A DNA stretch of 64,000 bases from Neobacillus niacini (GCF_000759675.1 NZ_BAWM01000018.1:96311-160310); one strand, 5' to 3'; shown: positions 1 to 9,193, counted from the first letter of the stretch. Notes: a model not told the origin generated them from the sequence alone. Program-made: numbers and translations.

Positions 1-581
1 TGAATGATGACATAGTTATCTAAATCCATTTGATAATTAAACATCTCGACTTCCAGGGGACTCGGTTCTTCGTTGATCCTTTTTTGAAATACATGATTAA
101 AAAATAAAATCATGCCCAGACCTAACCCAATTGAATAGGGAATTTGAAATATCCATGGCTTAGAATCTTCCACACCTGTAATAATCTTGTATAACTTTTC
201 CTGAACACTCCGCATACTGACATCGTCATGAAAGTTCATAATAGCCATTGCTGAACCAAAAAATAGTAAGAACCAGATTAAGATAAAGAACGGAAACGAC
301 ATTTGTTTCTTTTTTAATATCACTTCTACAATCGTTTGCGCTGGTCCAATGGTCTGGACATCTACATCCTCAAGTAAACCTGAAATCAATCTAATTACTT
401 TCATGACATCAATGATGACAATGTTTTTGTCCTTTAAGGATATTTGATGTACTATTAGTTTTTTCAATTCAGGGATTACTGTTTCTGGAGCAATGATTTG
501 AGCTATATCCATTAAATAAATACTTTCTTCCGGTTTTGCCAGAACACGATTCCGCATGCGGATGTAGACTGTTTTTTCCAA
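1..581 (-). CDS. spoVAA: Stage V sporulation protein AA (partial, C-terminus beyond window)
   Basis: First gene of the spoVA operon, whose products load dipicolinic acid into the forespore. The visible 193 codons begin MEKTVYIRMRNRVLAKPEES, which resembles B. subtilis SpoVAA (about 206 residues), so only the last few codons are missing. A soluble N-terminal domain is followed by two hydrophobic helices, near residues 95-115 and 150-170. I chose the TTG at 581 because the GGGGAG ribosome site lies 8 bases upstream; the GTG at 590 sits too close to it. It follows sigF in the same direction, separated by a terminator, as expected for a forespore-specific operon with its own promoter. Confidence 0.9.
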   Translation of the reverse strand, partial: MEKTVYIRMRNRVLAKPEESIYLMDIAQIIAPETVIPELKKLIVHQISLKDKNIVIIDVMKVIRLISGLLEDVDVQTIGPAQTIVEVILKKKQMSFPFFILIWFLLFFGSAMAIMNFHDDVSMRSVQEKLYKIITGVEDSKPWIFQIPYSIGLGLGMILFFNHVFQKRINEEPSPLEVEMFNYQMDLDNYVII

Positions 582-618
582 AACATTCACTCCCCACACA
601 TTGATTTCCTTGTATAAA

Positions 619-625
619 TAGTATG
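619..625 (-). promoter_or_regulatory. Possible sigma-G -10 element for spoVAA
   Basis: On the minus strand CATACTA matches the sigma-G -10 consensus CATnnTA, about 40 bases upstream of the spoVAA start. The -35 region is poor. spoVA operons are known sigma-G targets, so the placement makes sense, but the match is short. Confidence 0.35.
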
Positions 626-649
626 AGCAAAAAAACTTACTTTACTAAA

Positions 650-684
650 AAAAAAGACCGCGTGGATCAGAGATCCATACGGTC
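650..684 (-). terminator. Rho-independent terminator after sigF
   Basis: An inverted repeat (GACCG.GTGGAT against ATCCA..CGGTC) is followed on the minus strand by a run of nine T. It overlaps the last codons of sigF and separates it from spoVAA. Confidence 0.8.
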
Positions 685-1425
685 TTTCATTTGTTGTAAA
701 ATCTTTTTTTCAAGTCTTGAAACTTGAACCTGAGATATTCCTAGTCTCACTGCTACTTCCGATTGAGTTTGATCCTTATAGTATCGTAAATAAACAATGA
801 GCCGCTCCCGTTCATCTAATTCTCGGATTGCTTCTTTTAAGGCAATTTTATCGAACCATTTGCCTTCATTTCCGTCATCTATTTGATCTAATAATGTAAT
901 AGGATCTCCATCATTTTCATAAACGGTTTCATGAATCGAAGATGGCGTCCGACTTGCCTCTTGAGCGAGAATAACATCCTCTGGCGACAGCTGAAGATGC
1001 TCTGAAATTTCATTCACAGTTGGAATTCTTCCATATGTTTTCGATAATTCATCTTTCGCCTTTCTAATTCGGTTTCCCATTTCCTTTAATGAACGGCTAA
1101 CCTTCACTGTTCCATCATCACGAATAAACCTTTGGATTTCACCAATAATCATTGGAACCGCATAGGTAGAAAATTTTACATCATAGGAAAGATCAAACTT
1201 ATCCACTGATTTCAGCAATCCGATACATCCAATTTGGAAAAGATCATCTGGATCATATCCCCTATTTAGAAACCGCTGGACAACGGACCAAACAAGTCGC
1301 ATATTTTTTTCAGCAATTAGGTCTCTTGCTGCTTGGTCTCCATCTTGGCTTTTTTTAATCAATTCCTTCACTTCATGGTCCTTTAAATACGTTTGCGCTT
1401 TATCTTTTTTGACCTCCACATCCAT
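667..1425 (-). CDS. sigF: RNA polymerase sigma-F factor (SpoIIAC)
   Basis: Forespore-specific sigma factor that starts compartmentalised gene expression after asymmetric division. The 252-residue protein has the sigma-70 region 2 core (RFLNRGYDPDDLFQIGCIGL), region 3, and a C-terminal region 4 helix-turn-helix with SEVAVRLGISQVQVSRLEKK. Length agrees with the roughly 255-residue family. The ATG at 1425 (MDVEVKK) is preferred over the TTG at 1431 because AAGGAG lies 8 bases before the ATG and only 2 before the TTG. It is the last gene of the spoIIA operon and its activity is expected to be held by SpoIIAB, encoded just upstream. Confidence 0.98.
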   Translation of the reverse strand: MDVEVKKDKAQTYLKDHEVKELIKKSQDGDQAARDLIAEKNMRLVWSVVQRFLNRGYDPDDLFQIGCIGLLKSVDKFDLSYDVKFSTYAVPMIIGEIQRFIRDDGTVKVSRSLKEMGNRIRKAKDELSKTYGRIPTVNEISEHLQLSPEDVILAQEASRTPSSIHETVYENDGDPITLLDQIDDGNEGKWFDKIALKEAIRELDERERLIVYLRYYKDQTQSEVAVRLGISQVQVSRLEKKILQQMKDRMDL

Positions 1426-1437
1426 TGGCAAGTCTCC

Positions 1438-1878
1438 TTAATTGCATAGCATTTTGCTCTGTGATAAATGCTTTTTTAGTCTTACTTCGGTTCCTTTACC
1501 TGGTTGTGTGAGAACCTCAACCTCATCCATGAAATTTTCCATGATAGTGAATCCCATACCAGATCTTTCTAAATCTGGCTTCGTTGTAAATAATGGCTGT
1601 CGAGCTTCTTCCACATCTACAATTCCTAATCCGGCATCTTTGATTGAAATATCCACTAGATTATCTTCAATGGTTACCTGGATATAAACAATTCCATTCG
1701 GGTCATTTTCATAACCATGAATAATGGAGTTGGTTACTGCTTCAGATACAACTGTTTTGATTTCAGTTAGTTCATCCATTGTAGGGTCGAGCTGCGCAAT
1801 AAAAGCTGCCACAGTGACACGAGCAAATGATTCATTTTGACTTAAAGCACTGAATTGAAGATTCATCTGATTCTTCAT
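1438..1878 (-). CDS. spoIIAB: Anti-sigma F factor and serine kinase SpoIIAB
   Basis: Binds and inactivates sigma-F and also phosphorylates SpoIIAA on serine. The 146-residue protein is a GHKL ATPase: the N box includes E46 and N50, a D81-x-G83 motif follows, and the SGMGF glycine loop is at 106-110. The start at 1878 lies one base after the spoIIAA stop, with a GGGGGTGG ribosome site inside the end of spoIIAA, implying translational coupling. A longer upstream reading frame exists but runs through spoIIAA and is not credible. Confidence 0.97.
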   Translation of the reverse strand: MKNQMNLQFSALSQNESFARVTVAAFIAQLDPTMDELTEIKTVVSEAVTNSIIHGYENDPNGIVYIQVTIEDNLVDISIKDAGLGIVDVEEARQPLFTTKPDLERSGMGFTIMENFMDEVEVLTQPGKGTEVRLKKHLSQSKMLCN

Positions 1879-1879
1879 A

Positions 1880-2230
1880 TCAGGCCACCCCCAATCTTTG
1901 CAATGCAAACTCTTCAGTCGGTTCCAGCTTGATGATCTTAAACATCCCCGACATATCGAATAATCGTTGTATTGCAGGGGAAATTGCACAAACGACCATT
2001 TCACCATGCACCTGCTTTATTTGCTTGTACCGCCCTAAAATGACTCCTAATCCAGAGCTATCCATAAAAGAAAGCTGTTCTAAATTTAGTACTATATGAC
2101 GAATATCATTTTTTTCTATTGCACTAGCAGCTTGTTCTCGTAATTCGTCCGCTGTATGATGATCTAGTTCCCCGCTTAAACGCAGTAAAAGAACATCATG
2201 TTTTATTTCCATTTCAATGTTAAGACTCAC
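1880..2230 (-). CDS. spoIIAA: Anti-anti-sigma factor SpoIIAA
   Basis: STAS-domain protein of 116 residues. In its unphosphorylated form it displaces sigma-F from SpoIIAB; the phosphatase SpoIIE resets it. The phosphorylated serine lies in [14 protein letters not shown], at residue 58 or 59 depending on numbering. The start codon is GTG at 2230, with AAGGAGG about 9 bases upstream. First gene of the sigma-H driven spoIIAA-spoIIAB-sigF operon. Confidence 0.97.
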   Translation of the reverse strand: MSLNIEMEIKHDVLLLRLSGELDHHTADELREQAASAIEKNDIRHIVLNLEQLSFMDSSGLGVILGRYKQIKQVHGEMVVCAISPAIQRLFDMSGMFKIIKLEPTEEFALQRLGVA

Positions 2231-2263
2231 TATTCCTAGCCTCCTTCATCCGGTATAGTGAGT

Positions 2264-2293
2264 CAATTCGTTACCGTTAGAGCAATCTCCTTC
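2264..2293 (-). promoter_or_regulatory. Sigma-H promoter of the spoIIA operon
   Basis: On the minus strand GAAGGAGAT (-35; consensus RnAGGAWWW) is followed after 13 bases by ACGAATTG (-10; consensus RnGAATWW). Each box has one mismatch. The spoIIA operon is known to be sigma-H dependent. Confidence 0.65.
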
Positions 2294-2335
2294 TATCAAG
2301 ACAAAACTAGTTGATATTTGCTAAAAATAGTTGTA

Positions 2336-2344
2336 ATTCGACAC
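2336..2344 (-). promoter_or_regulatory. 0A box upstream of spoIIAA
   Basis: TGTCGAA on the minus strand is the core of the Spo0A-binding consensus. It lies about 45 bp upstream of the sigma-H -35 element, matching the known activation of spoIIA by phosphorylated Spo0A. Confidence 0.6.
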
Positions 2345-2463
2345 GAAAAGCGGAAACGCCTTCGGAACAAACACAGCTTGTTCCTGCGAAGATTATTCTA
2401 AGGAGCTTTCCTTAGTGGTCAGTGGCTTATGACCCCAAGCCCATTGGCGCTGGAGAGCTGGAC
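2344..2463 (+). repeat. Dispersed ~120-bp repeat, copy A
   Basis: Begins CGAAAAGCGGAAACGCCTT and ends GGCGCTGGAGAGCTGGAC. Related ends occur at 23177-23244, 24524-24647, 58536-58584 and 60639-60760. The termini contain complementary AGCGCC/GGCGCT segments, so the element can fold. It sits between the 3' end of dacF and the spoIIA promoter. Confidence 0.7.
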
Positions 2464-2468
2464 ATTAT

Positions 2469-3638
2469 CTATTTTCCAGCTTTAGTAAACATTCCGAAGG
2501 AACGTTTATATAGCGTCCACCAGTTTGCTTCTTTTACATCGTTTTTCGCAACTAATTCACTTTCAAGAACTACTTTTCCATCTTTCATAAGCTTAATGGT
2601 TCCAACCTTTTCTCCTTTAGTAATAGGTGCGTTTAGGTTTTTGTTAAGGGTAACTTTTCGTTTCACATCCTCTGTTTTTTCACCTTTTTTTGTGAGTAAT
2701 GAAAGAGGTTCACTTGTTACTGCCTCGACTTTCTTGTCTTTTCCCTTATTAACATGGGCGTTACCAATCACTTCGTTTCGTTTAAACATTGGGTGTGTTT
2801 GATATTGGGCGAAAGCATAATTAAGCATTTTTGTCACTTGGGCATTTCTTTCTTTTGAAGTCGGTGCTCCAAAAACGACGGCAATTACACGCATGCCATC
2901 CTTTTGCGCAGTTGCGGTTAAACAATACTTTGCTTCAGCAGTAAAGCCTGTTTTTAGTCCATCCACTCCTGGGTAAAAGCGAACTAATTTATTGGTATTA
3001 ACAAGCCAGAATTTATTATCTGTATCTTCACGAAGATACGCTTCATACATTCCAGTAAACTTTGTTATGTCTTCATATATTAATAGTTCCTTGGCCATAA
3101 CCGCCATATCATGTGCGGAACTATAATGACCGCTTCCTGGAAGACCTGTAGTATTTTTAAAGATCGTATTTTTTAAACCAAGTTCTTTTACTTTGTTATT
3201 CATCATGTCAACAAAGGCTTCTTCAGATCCGGCAATTTTTTCAGCCATAGCGACAGAAGCGTCATTTCCAGAACCAATCGCAATGCCTTGGAGCATTTGT
3301 TTGACTGTCATTTCTTCTCCAGCTTCAAGGAAAATTTGTGAGCCGCCCATTGATGCAGCATACTCACTTGTTCGAACTTTTTCATCCCATTTGAGTTTTC
3401 CTTGATCAATTGCTTCCATAATCAGCAGCATAGTCATAATTTTTGTCATGCTTGCTGGTGGCAGCGCTTCATTGCTATTTTTCTCATAAAGAATTTGACC
3501 TGTATCACGCTCGATTAGAATCGCTGATCTAACATTATTTGTTATATCGGTACTCGGTGTTTCTTCTGCAGATACGGATGGAATCCATAAACTTGTAAGT
3601 AACAAGGCTATTACTAGTAAAGAGATATATCGTTTCAT
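2469..3638 (-). CDS. dacF: D-alanyl-D-alanine carboxypeptidase DacF
   Basis: Penicillin-binding protein that trims pentapeptides in spore peptidoglycan. An N-terminal signal peptide (hydrophobic to about residue 20, ending SVSAEE) precedes the active-site motifs: S63-x-x-K66 in PASMTKIM, S123-G-N125, and KTG in DGLKTGFT. A PBP5-type C-terminal domain follows. The length of 389 residues equals that of B. subtilis DacF. The ATG at 3638 is chosen over 3644 because GGAGGG lies 8 bases before it. Immediately upstream of spoIIAA, as in B. subtilis. Confidence 0.95.
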   Translation of the reverse strand: MKRYISLLVIALLLTSLWIPSVSAEETPSTDITNNVRSAILIERDTGQILYEKNSNEALPPASMTKIMTMLLIMEAIDQGKLKWDEKVRTSEYAASMGGSQIFLEAGEEMTVKQMLQGIAIGSGNDASVAMAEKIAGSEEAFVDMMNNKVKELGLKNTIFKNTTGLPGSGHYSSAHDMAVMAKELLIYEDITKFTGMYEAYLREDTDNKFWLVNTNKLVRFYPGVDGLKTGFTAEAKYCLTATAQKDGMRVIAVVFGAPTSKERNAQVTKMLNYAFAQYQTHPMFKRNEVIGNAHVNKGKDKKVEAVTSEPLSLLTKKGEKTEDVKRKVTLNKNLNAPITKGEKVGTIKLMKDGKVVLESELVAKNDVKEANWWTLYKRSFGMFTKAGK

Positions 3639-3669
3639 TCGCATAACCCTCCATTCTTTATATAGATTC

Positions 3670-3698
3670 CATTTTTTCCAAATGCAACAACTTTATAC
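3670..3698 (-). promoter_or_regulatory. Possible sigma-F promoter of dacF
   Basis: GTATA (3694-3698) and GGAAAAAATG (3670-3679) on the minus strand resemble the sigma-F boxes GYWTA and GGnRAnAMTW with one mismatch. The spacer is 14 bases, one or two shorter than usual. dacF is known to be forespore-expressed. Confidence 0.4.
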
Positions 3699-3719
3699 AG
3701 TATTTTCCTGTTAATGAAA

Positions 3720-3747
3720 TAAAAAAGTCCAGGATTTTTTCCTGGAC
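3720..3747 (-). terminator. Terminator after pdp
   Basis: Perfect stem GTCCAGGA/TCCTGGAC with a 5-base loop, followed by six T on the minus strand. Confidence 0.85.
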
Positions 3748-3762
3748 CTTCAAATCTATGTT

Positions 3763-5067
3763 CTATTCTGTTATTTCTTCATGAATTAGGATTGGTGCCT
3801 CCACTTTATCAGAAGAAAGGATTATATTTTCATAAAGCTTTTCTTTTACTTCATTTACATTTTCAAAGTTACTGTAAATAGTAACTAATGATTCGCCTTT
3901 TTTCACTTGGTCGCCGATTTTCTTTCTTAGGACAAGTCCTACAGCTAAATCAATAACTGATTCTTTTGTTGCTCTACCTGCCCCTAAAATCATTGCAGCC
4001 GTACCTACCTCATCCGCAACGATTTCAGAAACATAACCATCTTCCTTCGCTTCCAGTTCAAAAGTAAATTGAGCTTGCGGCATCTTAGAAGGATCATCAA
4101 CAATCGATGCATCTCCACCTTGTGAGCTCAAGAAAACCTTTAATTTTTCAAGTGCAGAGCCGTCTTGAATGACATTTTCAAGCATTGTTCGTGCTTCTGC
4201 TAATGAACTCGCCTTTTCAGCTAAGTAAACCATGTGACTGCCAAGAGTTAAACAAAGTTCAGTTAAGTCCTCGGGACCTTCACCCTTTAAGGTATCAATT
4301 GCTTCCTTTACTTCAAGCGCATTTCCGATTGCAAAACCGAGTGGCTGACTCATATCAGAAATAACCGCCATCGTCCTTCTGCCAACATTATTTCCGATAC
4401 CTACCATTGCTTTCGCTAATTCTCTTGAGTCATCAATCGTCTTCATGAATGCACCAGCACCAGTTTTCACGTCTAGAACAATTGCATCAGCTCCGGCTGC
4501 AATTTTTTTACTCATGATCGAGCTGGCAATTAATGGAATACTATTTACTGTTGCAGTAACATCTCTTAACGCATATAGCTTTTTATCAGCAGGGGTTAAG
4601 TTACCGCTTTGCCCAATGACTGCAATCTTGTTTTTGTTTACCAGTTCAATAAATTCCTGGTTCTCGATTTCAACATGGAATCCTTTTACTGCTTCTAATT
4701 TGTCAATGGTTCCGCCGGTATGCCCTAAGCCGCGCCCTGACATTTTTGCAACAGGAACATCTAGTGCTGCAACAAGCGGCCCAAGTACTAGTGTTGTTGT
4801 ATCCCCAACCCCGCCAGTAGAATGCTTATCTACTTTGATTCCTTCTATTTGAGATAAATCAATTTGATCGCCTGATTCAACCATCGCCATTGTTAAATCT
4901 GCTCTTTCTTTTTCTGTCATCCCTTTAAAAAAGACGGCCATGGTAAAAGCGCTAATTTGATAATCTGGAATAGAACTATTTGTATATCCATTGATAATGT
5001 ACTTAATTTCTTCCGTAGTTAGTTCATGTCCATCTCTTTTTTTCTCAATTAAGTCAACCATTCTCAT
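3763..5067 (-). CDS. pdp: Pyrimidine-nucleoside phosphorylase
   Basis: Cytosolic enzyme that splits uridine, thymidine and deoxyuridine with phosphate to give the base and (deoxy)ribose-1-phosphate. The 434-residue sequence is close to B. subtilis Pdp over its length, including [20 protein letters not shown] and [13 protein letters not shown], which form the phosphate and nucleoside sites. The ATG at 5067 ([10 protein letters not shown]) matches the family start. It is the last gene of deoB-punA-pdp, which together convert nucleosides to bases and pentose-5-phosphates. In B. subtilis pdp instead lies in the dra-nupC operon. Confidence 0.95.
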   Translation of the reverse strand: MRMVDLIEKKRDGHELTTEEIKYIINGYTNSSIPDYQISAFTMAVFFKGMTEKERADLTMAMVESGDQIDLSQIEGIKVDKHSTGGVGDTTTLVLGPLVAALDVPVAKMSGRGLGHTGGTIDKLEAVKGFHVEIENQEFIELVNKNKIAVIGQSGNLTPADKKLYALRDVTATVNSIPLIASSIMSKKIAAGADAIVLDVKTGAGAFMKTIDDSRELAKAMVGIGNNVGRRTMAVISDMSQPLGFAIGNALEVKEAIDTLKGEGPEDLTELCLTLGSHMVYLAEKASSLAEARTMLENVIQDGSALEKLKVFLSSQGGDASIVDDPSKMPQAQFTFELEAKEDGYVSEIVADEVGTAAMILGAGRATKESVIDLAVGLVLRKKIGDQVKKGESLVTIYSNFENVNEVKEKLYENIILSSDKVEAPILIHEEITE

Positions 5068-5099
5068 TTTTATCACCACTTTTATAAGATAATTTCAGA

Positions 5100-5921
5100 T
5101 TATTTCGCTATGCTTTTAACAATTTCTTTTATATATAATAGAAAGTTGGCTTTTACTCTCTCCGTTGTTTCAATTACCTCTTCATGAGATAAAGGCTGGT
5201 CAAGAATGCCAGCAGCCATATTTGTAATACATGAAATTCCAAGAACTTTCATGCCACTGTGACTTGCAACAATTACTTCTGGCACCGTGGACATTCCAAC
5301 AGCGTCGCCACCAAGAGTTCTTACCATTCTAATTTCTGCTGGAGTTTCATAGACCGGTCCTGAAAATCCAAAATAAACGCCTTCTTTTACATCAATATTT
5401 AAGCGAGAAGCAACTTCTTTCGCAGCTTTCCTTAAGTCTTTTGTATAAGCCTCCGACATATCTGGGAAACGGGGGCCAAATTTGGAATCATTCGGACCTA
5501 TCAAAGGATTAGTACCTGTAAAATTAATATGATCAGTAATAATCATTAGATCTCCTGCTACGAAGCTTTCATTTACTCCCCCTGCCGCATTGGTTACGAT
5601 TAACATGTCCACACCAAGTTCTTTCATTACACGAACAGGGAAGGTTACTTTATCCATGCCATAACCTTCATAAAAATGGAACCGGCCTTGCATCGCAACA
5701 ACTTCTACACCCTCTAATATCCCAAAAACAAGTTGTCCTGCATGACCTTCAACAGTTGAAATAGGGAAATCAGGTATCTCGTTGTATGGTATTTTAACTG
5801 GATTTACGATTTCATCAGCTAGAACACCAAGACCCGATCCTAAAATAAGACCAATTTTTGGTGTGTTGGAGTATTTTCCTTTTAAAAAACCTGCAGCATT
5901 TTGAATTTTTTTGATATCCAT
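5100..5921 (-). CDS. punA: Purine-nucleoside phosphorylase (trimeric type)
   Basis: Phosphorolysis of inosine, guanosine and their deoxy forms. The 273-residue protein shows the PNP/MTAP family 2 motifs: GLILGSGLG near residue 25, the phosphate-binding segment VEGHAGQLVFG, and VTNAAGGVN near residue 110. It sits between deoB (11-base gap) and pdp, a functional trio. The same enzyme is called PupG in B. subtilis. Confidence 0.95.
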   Translation of the reverse strand: MDIKKIQNAAGFLKGKYSNTPKIGLILGSGLGVLADEIVNPVKIPYNEIPDFPISTVEGHAGQLVFGILEGVEVVAMQGRFHFYEGYGMDKVTFPVRVMKELGVDMLIVTNAAGGVNESFVAGDLMIITDHINFTGTNPLIGPNDSKFGPRFPDMSEAYTKDLRKAAKEVASRLNIDVKEGVYFGFSGPVYETPAEIRMVRTLGGDAVGMSTVPEVIVASHSGMKVLGISCITNMAAGILDQPLSHEEVIETTERVKANFLLYIKEIVKSIAK

Positions 5922-5932
5922 TTTTATCCCCC

Positions 5933-7117
5933 TTAGTTTAATTCTTGTAAAAAGCTTTTTCCGAAATTTGGCATTTTCACACTAAAGTTATCTGCAACTG
6001 TTGCTCCAATGTCAGCAAATGTTTCTCGAATAGGTAGTTCTTTACCTTCTGGCATTTTCTTTGAATAGACAATTAGCGGGACATATTCACGTGTGTGATC
6101 CGTTCCAGGTGCTACTGGATCATTCCCATGGTCAGCTGTAATGATTAACAAATCGTCTTCTTGCAACTTGGCAAACACTTCCGGTAAGCGTGCGTCATAT
6201 TCTTCAAGTGCGTTTCCATAGCCTTCTGGATCGCGGCGATGCCCATATAGTGCATCAAAATCAACTAAATTCAAGAAGCTAATCCCTGTGAAATCCATAT
6301 TCAGTGTCTGTACTAGCTTATCCATCCCATCCATATTGGAAATCGTTCTTAGAGACTGGGTAACACCCTCACCATCATAAATATCTGAGATTTTTCCAAT
6401 CGCAATTACATCTAAACCAGCATCTTTCATCTCACTCATTACCGTTCTATCAAACGGTTTTAATGCATAGTCATGACGATTAGCAGTTCTTTTAAAATTG
6501 CCTGGTTCACCCAAGAATGGACGAGCAATGACACGACCGACCATGTATTTTTCATCAAGGGTTAACTCGCGAGCGATTTTACAAATTTTGTATTGCTCTT
6601 CAATTGGAATAATTTCTTCATGTGCTGCAATTTGCAGCACTGAATCTGCAGAAGTATAGACAATCAATGCTCCAGTTTTCATATGTTCTTCGCCTAGTTC
6701 ATCGAGTATTTCCGTTCCACTAGCAGGTTTATTGCCTATAATCTTTCTTCCTGTGCGTTCCTCTAATTCTGAAAGAAGCTCATCGGGGAATCCATCTGGG
6801 AATACACGAAAAGGTGTTTGTATATTTAAACCCATTATTTCCCAGTGACCTGTCATGGTGTCCTTACCATTCGATGCTTCCATCATCTTTGTATAGTATG
6901 CCATTGGTTTTACTGCTTTTTCGATCCCCTTAATTTCACGGATATTACTTAAACCTAACTTTCCCATGTTCGGCATGTTTAGACCGTTCATTCTTTCAGC
7001 AATATGTCCAAGCGTATCTGCACCTTTATCACCAAACTTTTCTGCATCAGGTGATTCGCCAATTCCTACAGAGTCCATTACGATTAAAAATATACGTTTA
7101 TATGTATTTACTGCCAT
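5933..7117 (-). CDS. deoB: Phosphopentomutase
   Basis: Interconverts (deoxy)ribose-1-phosphate and 5-phosphate, feeding pentoses from the neighbouring phosphorylases into central metabolism. The 394-residue protein is of the alkaline phosphatase superfamily: metal ligands in [14 protein letters not shown], the phosphorylated threonine in KDTMTGHWE, and metal ligands in ITADHGNDP near the C-terminus. ATG at 7117 with an AGGAGG ribosome site. First gene of the deoB-punA-pdp unit (drm in B. subtilis). Confidence 0.96.
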   Translation of the reverse strand: MAVNTYKRIFLIVMDSVGIGESPDAEKFGDKGADTLGHIAERMNGLNMPNMGKLGLSNIREIKGIEKAVKPMAYYTKMMEASNGKDTMTGHWEIMGLNIQTPFRVFPDGFPDELLSELEERTGRKIIGNKPASGTEILDELGEEHMKTGALIVYTSADSVLQIAAHEEIIPIEEQYKICKIARELTLDEKYMVGRVIARPFLGEPGNFKRTANRHDYALKPFDRTVMSEMKDAGLDVIAIGKISDIYDGEGVTQSLRTISNMDGMDKLVQTLNMDFTGISFLNLVDFDALYGHRRDPEGYGNALEEYDARLPEVFAKLQEDDLLIITADHGNDPVAPGTDHTREYVPLIVYSKKMPEGKELPIRETFADIGATVADNFSVKMPNFGKSFLQELN

Positions 7118-7212
7118 TCTTGTCTTCCTCCTTTTTCTCCAATAATGACTACTTTGCTCATTTAATACAAATAGATTGCCCTTATTAAAATAGGATTATT
7201 AACACTTTTAAA

Positions 7213-7244
7213 AATATAACGTCAGAAGTCTGACCTCTATATTT
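7213..7244. promoter_or_regulatory. Dyad upstream of deoB, possible operator
   Basis: GTCAGA-AG-TCTGAC (7221-7234) is a perfect inverted repeat flanked by imperfect AAAATATA/TATATTTT arms. It lies about 100 bp upstream of the deoB start. The half-sites resemble GntR-family operators, but no regulator is encoded nearby; this is a candidate only. Confidence 0.4.
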
Positions 7245-7267
7245 TACTAAACATTAATAAAATTACA

Positions 7268-7296
7268 AGAAAAAAACTGCCAATTATTATGGCAGC
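7268..7296 (-). terminator. Terminator after xerD
   Basis: Stem CTGCCA/TGGCAG with an AT-rich loop, followed by T7 on the minus strand. Confidence 0.8.
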
Positions 7297-7336
7297 TTTT
7301 CGACACTTTTGTAATTTTTATGTAACTAGTATCCTA

Positions 7337-8257
7337 TTAAGCTCTTGGATGAAATTTACTATAGACATCCTTTAACCTTGTCTTCGTTACTTGGGTATAA
7401 ATTTGGGTTGTAGAGATATCAGCATGTCCAAGCATTTCTTGGACTGCTTTTAGGTCGGCACCATTTTCCAAAAGATGTGTCGCAAACGAATGCCGAAGAG
7501 TGTTTGGTGTTAACTCATTGTCAATTCCAGCTTCTGTAGCAAGCTTTTTTAAGATCTTCCAAAATCCTTGACGTGTTAATCTTTTTCCTTGATGGTTTAA
7601 AAATAATGCATTGTCAGAGTGATTTTTCTGTAGAAAATTCACAGGATTATTTTTAGAAACAAAAATTATTCTACCTTTTTCTATGTAATGTTTTAGTGCC
7701 TCAATTGCTGTTGTTCCGATTGGAATGATTCGTTCTTTATTACTATTACCACTGACGTTAACAAATCCCATTGTTAAATTGACATGCTCCACATCAATTT
7801 GAATAAGCTCACTGACACGAATACCAGTAGCATAAAGAAGCTCTAACATTGCTTTGTCCCTCAAACCAAAATGCCCTTGTCCATTGGGTAAATCTAAAAG
7901 TTTTTCTACTTCCTCCAAGCTTAAAACTTTCGGAATTGACCTTTCTGACTTAGGAGGTTCAATAAGTACAGATGGGTCCTGATTCGATGCCTGATCCCGC
8001 AACAAAAATTGATGGAATGCGCGAATAGAAGCAACGTGCCTTGCCAATGTTTTTGCAGATTTTCCTTGTTCCTTTAAAAAGGACAGGAATTGGACAACGT
8101 GAACCCGCTGTACTTGATTTAATGTCTCAATTGCTTCAACGTTTTTTAAGTAGCGTAGATAGGTTTTTAAATCTCGTTCATACGACAGCAGCGTATTCTT
8201 TGCCATCCTCTTTTCTACGAGTAAAAACTGCATAAAATTTTTTAAATGATCATCCAT
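7337..8257 (-). CDS. xerD: Tyrosine recombinase XerD with an altered active site
   Basis: Resolves chromosome dimers at dif with a XerC-type partner. The 306-residue protein has an N-terminal SAM-like DNA-binding domain (about 1-90) and a C-terminal catalytic domain. R147, K174, R255, H278 and Y287 fit the catalytic set. However, the first catalytic histidine of the H-x-x-R motif is Asn252 (PNTLRHSF, codon AAC at 7502-7504), where the B. subtilis enzyme has PHTLRHSF. About eight extra residues sit near 195-215. Position next to yqzK and fur is the same as in B. subtilis. Start ATG with GGGGAG upstream. Confidence 0.9.
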   Translation of the reverse strand: MDDHLKNFMQFLLVEKRMAKNTLLSYERDLKTYLRYLKNVEAIETLNQVQRVHVVQFLSFLKEQGKSAKTLARHVASIRAFHQFLLRDQASNQDPSVLIEPPKSERSIPKVLSLEEVEKLLDLPNGQGHFGLRDKAMLELLYATGIRVSELIQIDVEHVNLTMGFVNVSGNSNKERIIPIGTTAIEALKHYIEKGRIIFVSKNNPVNFLQKNHSDNALFLNHQGKRLTRQGFWKILKKLATEAGIDNELTPNTLRHSFATHLLENGADLKAVQEMLGHADISTTQIYTQVTKTRLKDVYSKFHPRA

Positions 8258-8263
8258 TGAATA

Positions 8264-8491
8264 CTACTCCCCATTTAAGTAAAACAAAATCAGCCGATCC
8301 AGCCACACAGGATTCTCATCTTTATTTAATGTCGAAACCTTTAAAGCAGAGCCTTCTGGTGAATCATAGCGATGATAATTTTGGTACTCCTCATTTACCC
8401 ACATAATACCATAATAAAAGAGGATCGTGCATCCAGTGAATATGATAAAAACCTTTAAGGTTTGTAGTACTACTTTTATAAACGAGAACAT
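8264..8491 (-). CDS. yqzK: YqzK family small membrane protein
   Basis: A 75-residue protein with one hydrophobic segment near residues 10-30 and a polar C-terminal tail. It fits YqzK (DUF4227), which lies between xerD and fur in many Bacillus. It is 6 bases upstream of xerD and so probably cotranscribed with it. Function is unknown. Confidence 0.8.
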   Translation of the reverse strand: MFSFIKVVLQTLKVFIIFTGCTILFYYGIMWVNEEYQNYHRYDSPEGSALKVSTLNKDENPVWLDRLILFYLNGE

Positions 8492-8589
8492 TTACCTTCC
8501 CCCAAACAGTTAGCCTAGTAAAAGATATGCCAATTTGTCCAACTTTTATACCTAGCGTAACGGTTTTAGAGGAATTAATTTTGATAGAA

Positions 8590-8620
8590 TAAAAAAAGCC
8601 CTTTTTCTTAAAAAGGACTC
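8590..8620 (-). terminator. Terminator after fur
   Basis: Stem AGTCCTTTTT/AAAAAGGGCT followed by T7 on the minus strand. Confidence 0.8.
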
Positions 8621-8624
8621 TTGG

Positions 8625-9092
8625 CTACAATTCTGCGTTTTCCTCAGCTTTTCCTTTATCCTTGCAGCGATAGCAGATGCCATGGAATGTAAGGCGATGG
8701 TCTTTTATCTTAAAATTCCACCTACGCTCGACTACAGCTTCCACATCTTCAAGAAGATCTTCTTGGATTTCATCCACTGCCCCGCATTCAATACAAACAA
8801 GATGATGATGAAAATGTGCTGCCCCTTCTTGGCGAAGGTCATAACGTGAAACTCCATCACCAAAGTTAATTTTATCAACAATTTTCAATTCAGTTAGTAA
8901 TTCAAGTGTACGATATACAGTTGCCAATCCGATTTCAGGCGACTTTTCCTTAACTAGGAGGTATACATCTTCTGCACTTAAATGATCCTCTTCATGCTCT
9001 AACAATACCCGAACGGTTGCTTCACGCTGAGGTGTTAGCTTATAGCTTGATGAATGCAAATGCTTTTTAATTCTTTCAATTCTAGTTTCCAT
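8625..9092 (-). CDS. fur: Ferric uptake regulator Fur
   Basis: Iron-responsive repressor. The 155-residue protein has a winged-helix domain (LTPQREATVRVLLE... IGLATVYRTLELL) and a C-terminal metal domain. The structural zinc site is C100-x-x-C103 plus C140-x-x-C143, and the histidine cluster HFHHH (93-97) supplies regulatory metal ligands. The fur position next to spoIIM and xerD identifies it as Fur rather than PerR or Zur. A strong sigma-A promoter and PerR-like boxes lie upstream. Confidence 0.95.
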   Translation of the reverse strand: METRIERIKKHLHSSSYKLTPQREATVRVLLEHEEDHLSAEDVYLLVKEKSPEIGLATVYRTLELLTELKIVDKINFGDGVSRYDLRQEGAAHFHHHLVCIECGAVDEIQEDLLEDVEAVVERRWNFKIKDHRLTFHGICYRCKDKGKAEENAEL

Positions 9093-9124
9093 CCCGTAGT
9101 CCCTCCCTCGCCGCTGCTATTCTC

Positions 9125-9152
9125 ATTATAACAGATGAGAAAGAGGTGTCAA
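9125..9152 (-). promoter_or_regulatory. Sigma-A promoter of fur
   Basis: Perfect TTGACA (9147-9152) and perfect TATAAT (9125-9130) on the minus strand, separated by 16 bases. Confidence 0.85.
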
Positions 9153-9153
9153 A

Positions 9154-9168
9154 ATAAAATTATTATAA
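9154..9168. promoter_or_regulatory. PerR/Fur-type box abutting the fur promoter
   Basis: ATAAAATTATTATAA agrees with the PerR box TTATAATnATTATAA at 12 of 14 defined positions and touches the upstream side of the -35 element. B. subtilis fur is PerR-regulated. The region is AT-rich, so chance matches are possible. Confidence 0.55.
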
Positions 9169-9193
9169 ACAAGTGATTATATTTAATATTATA

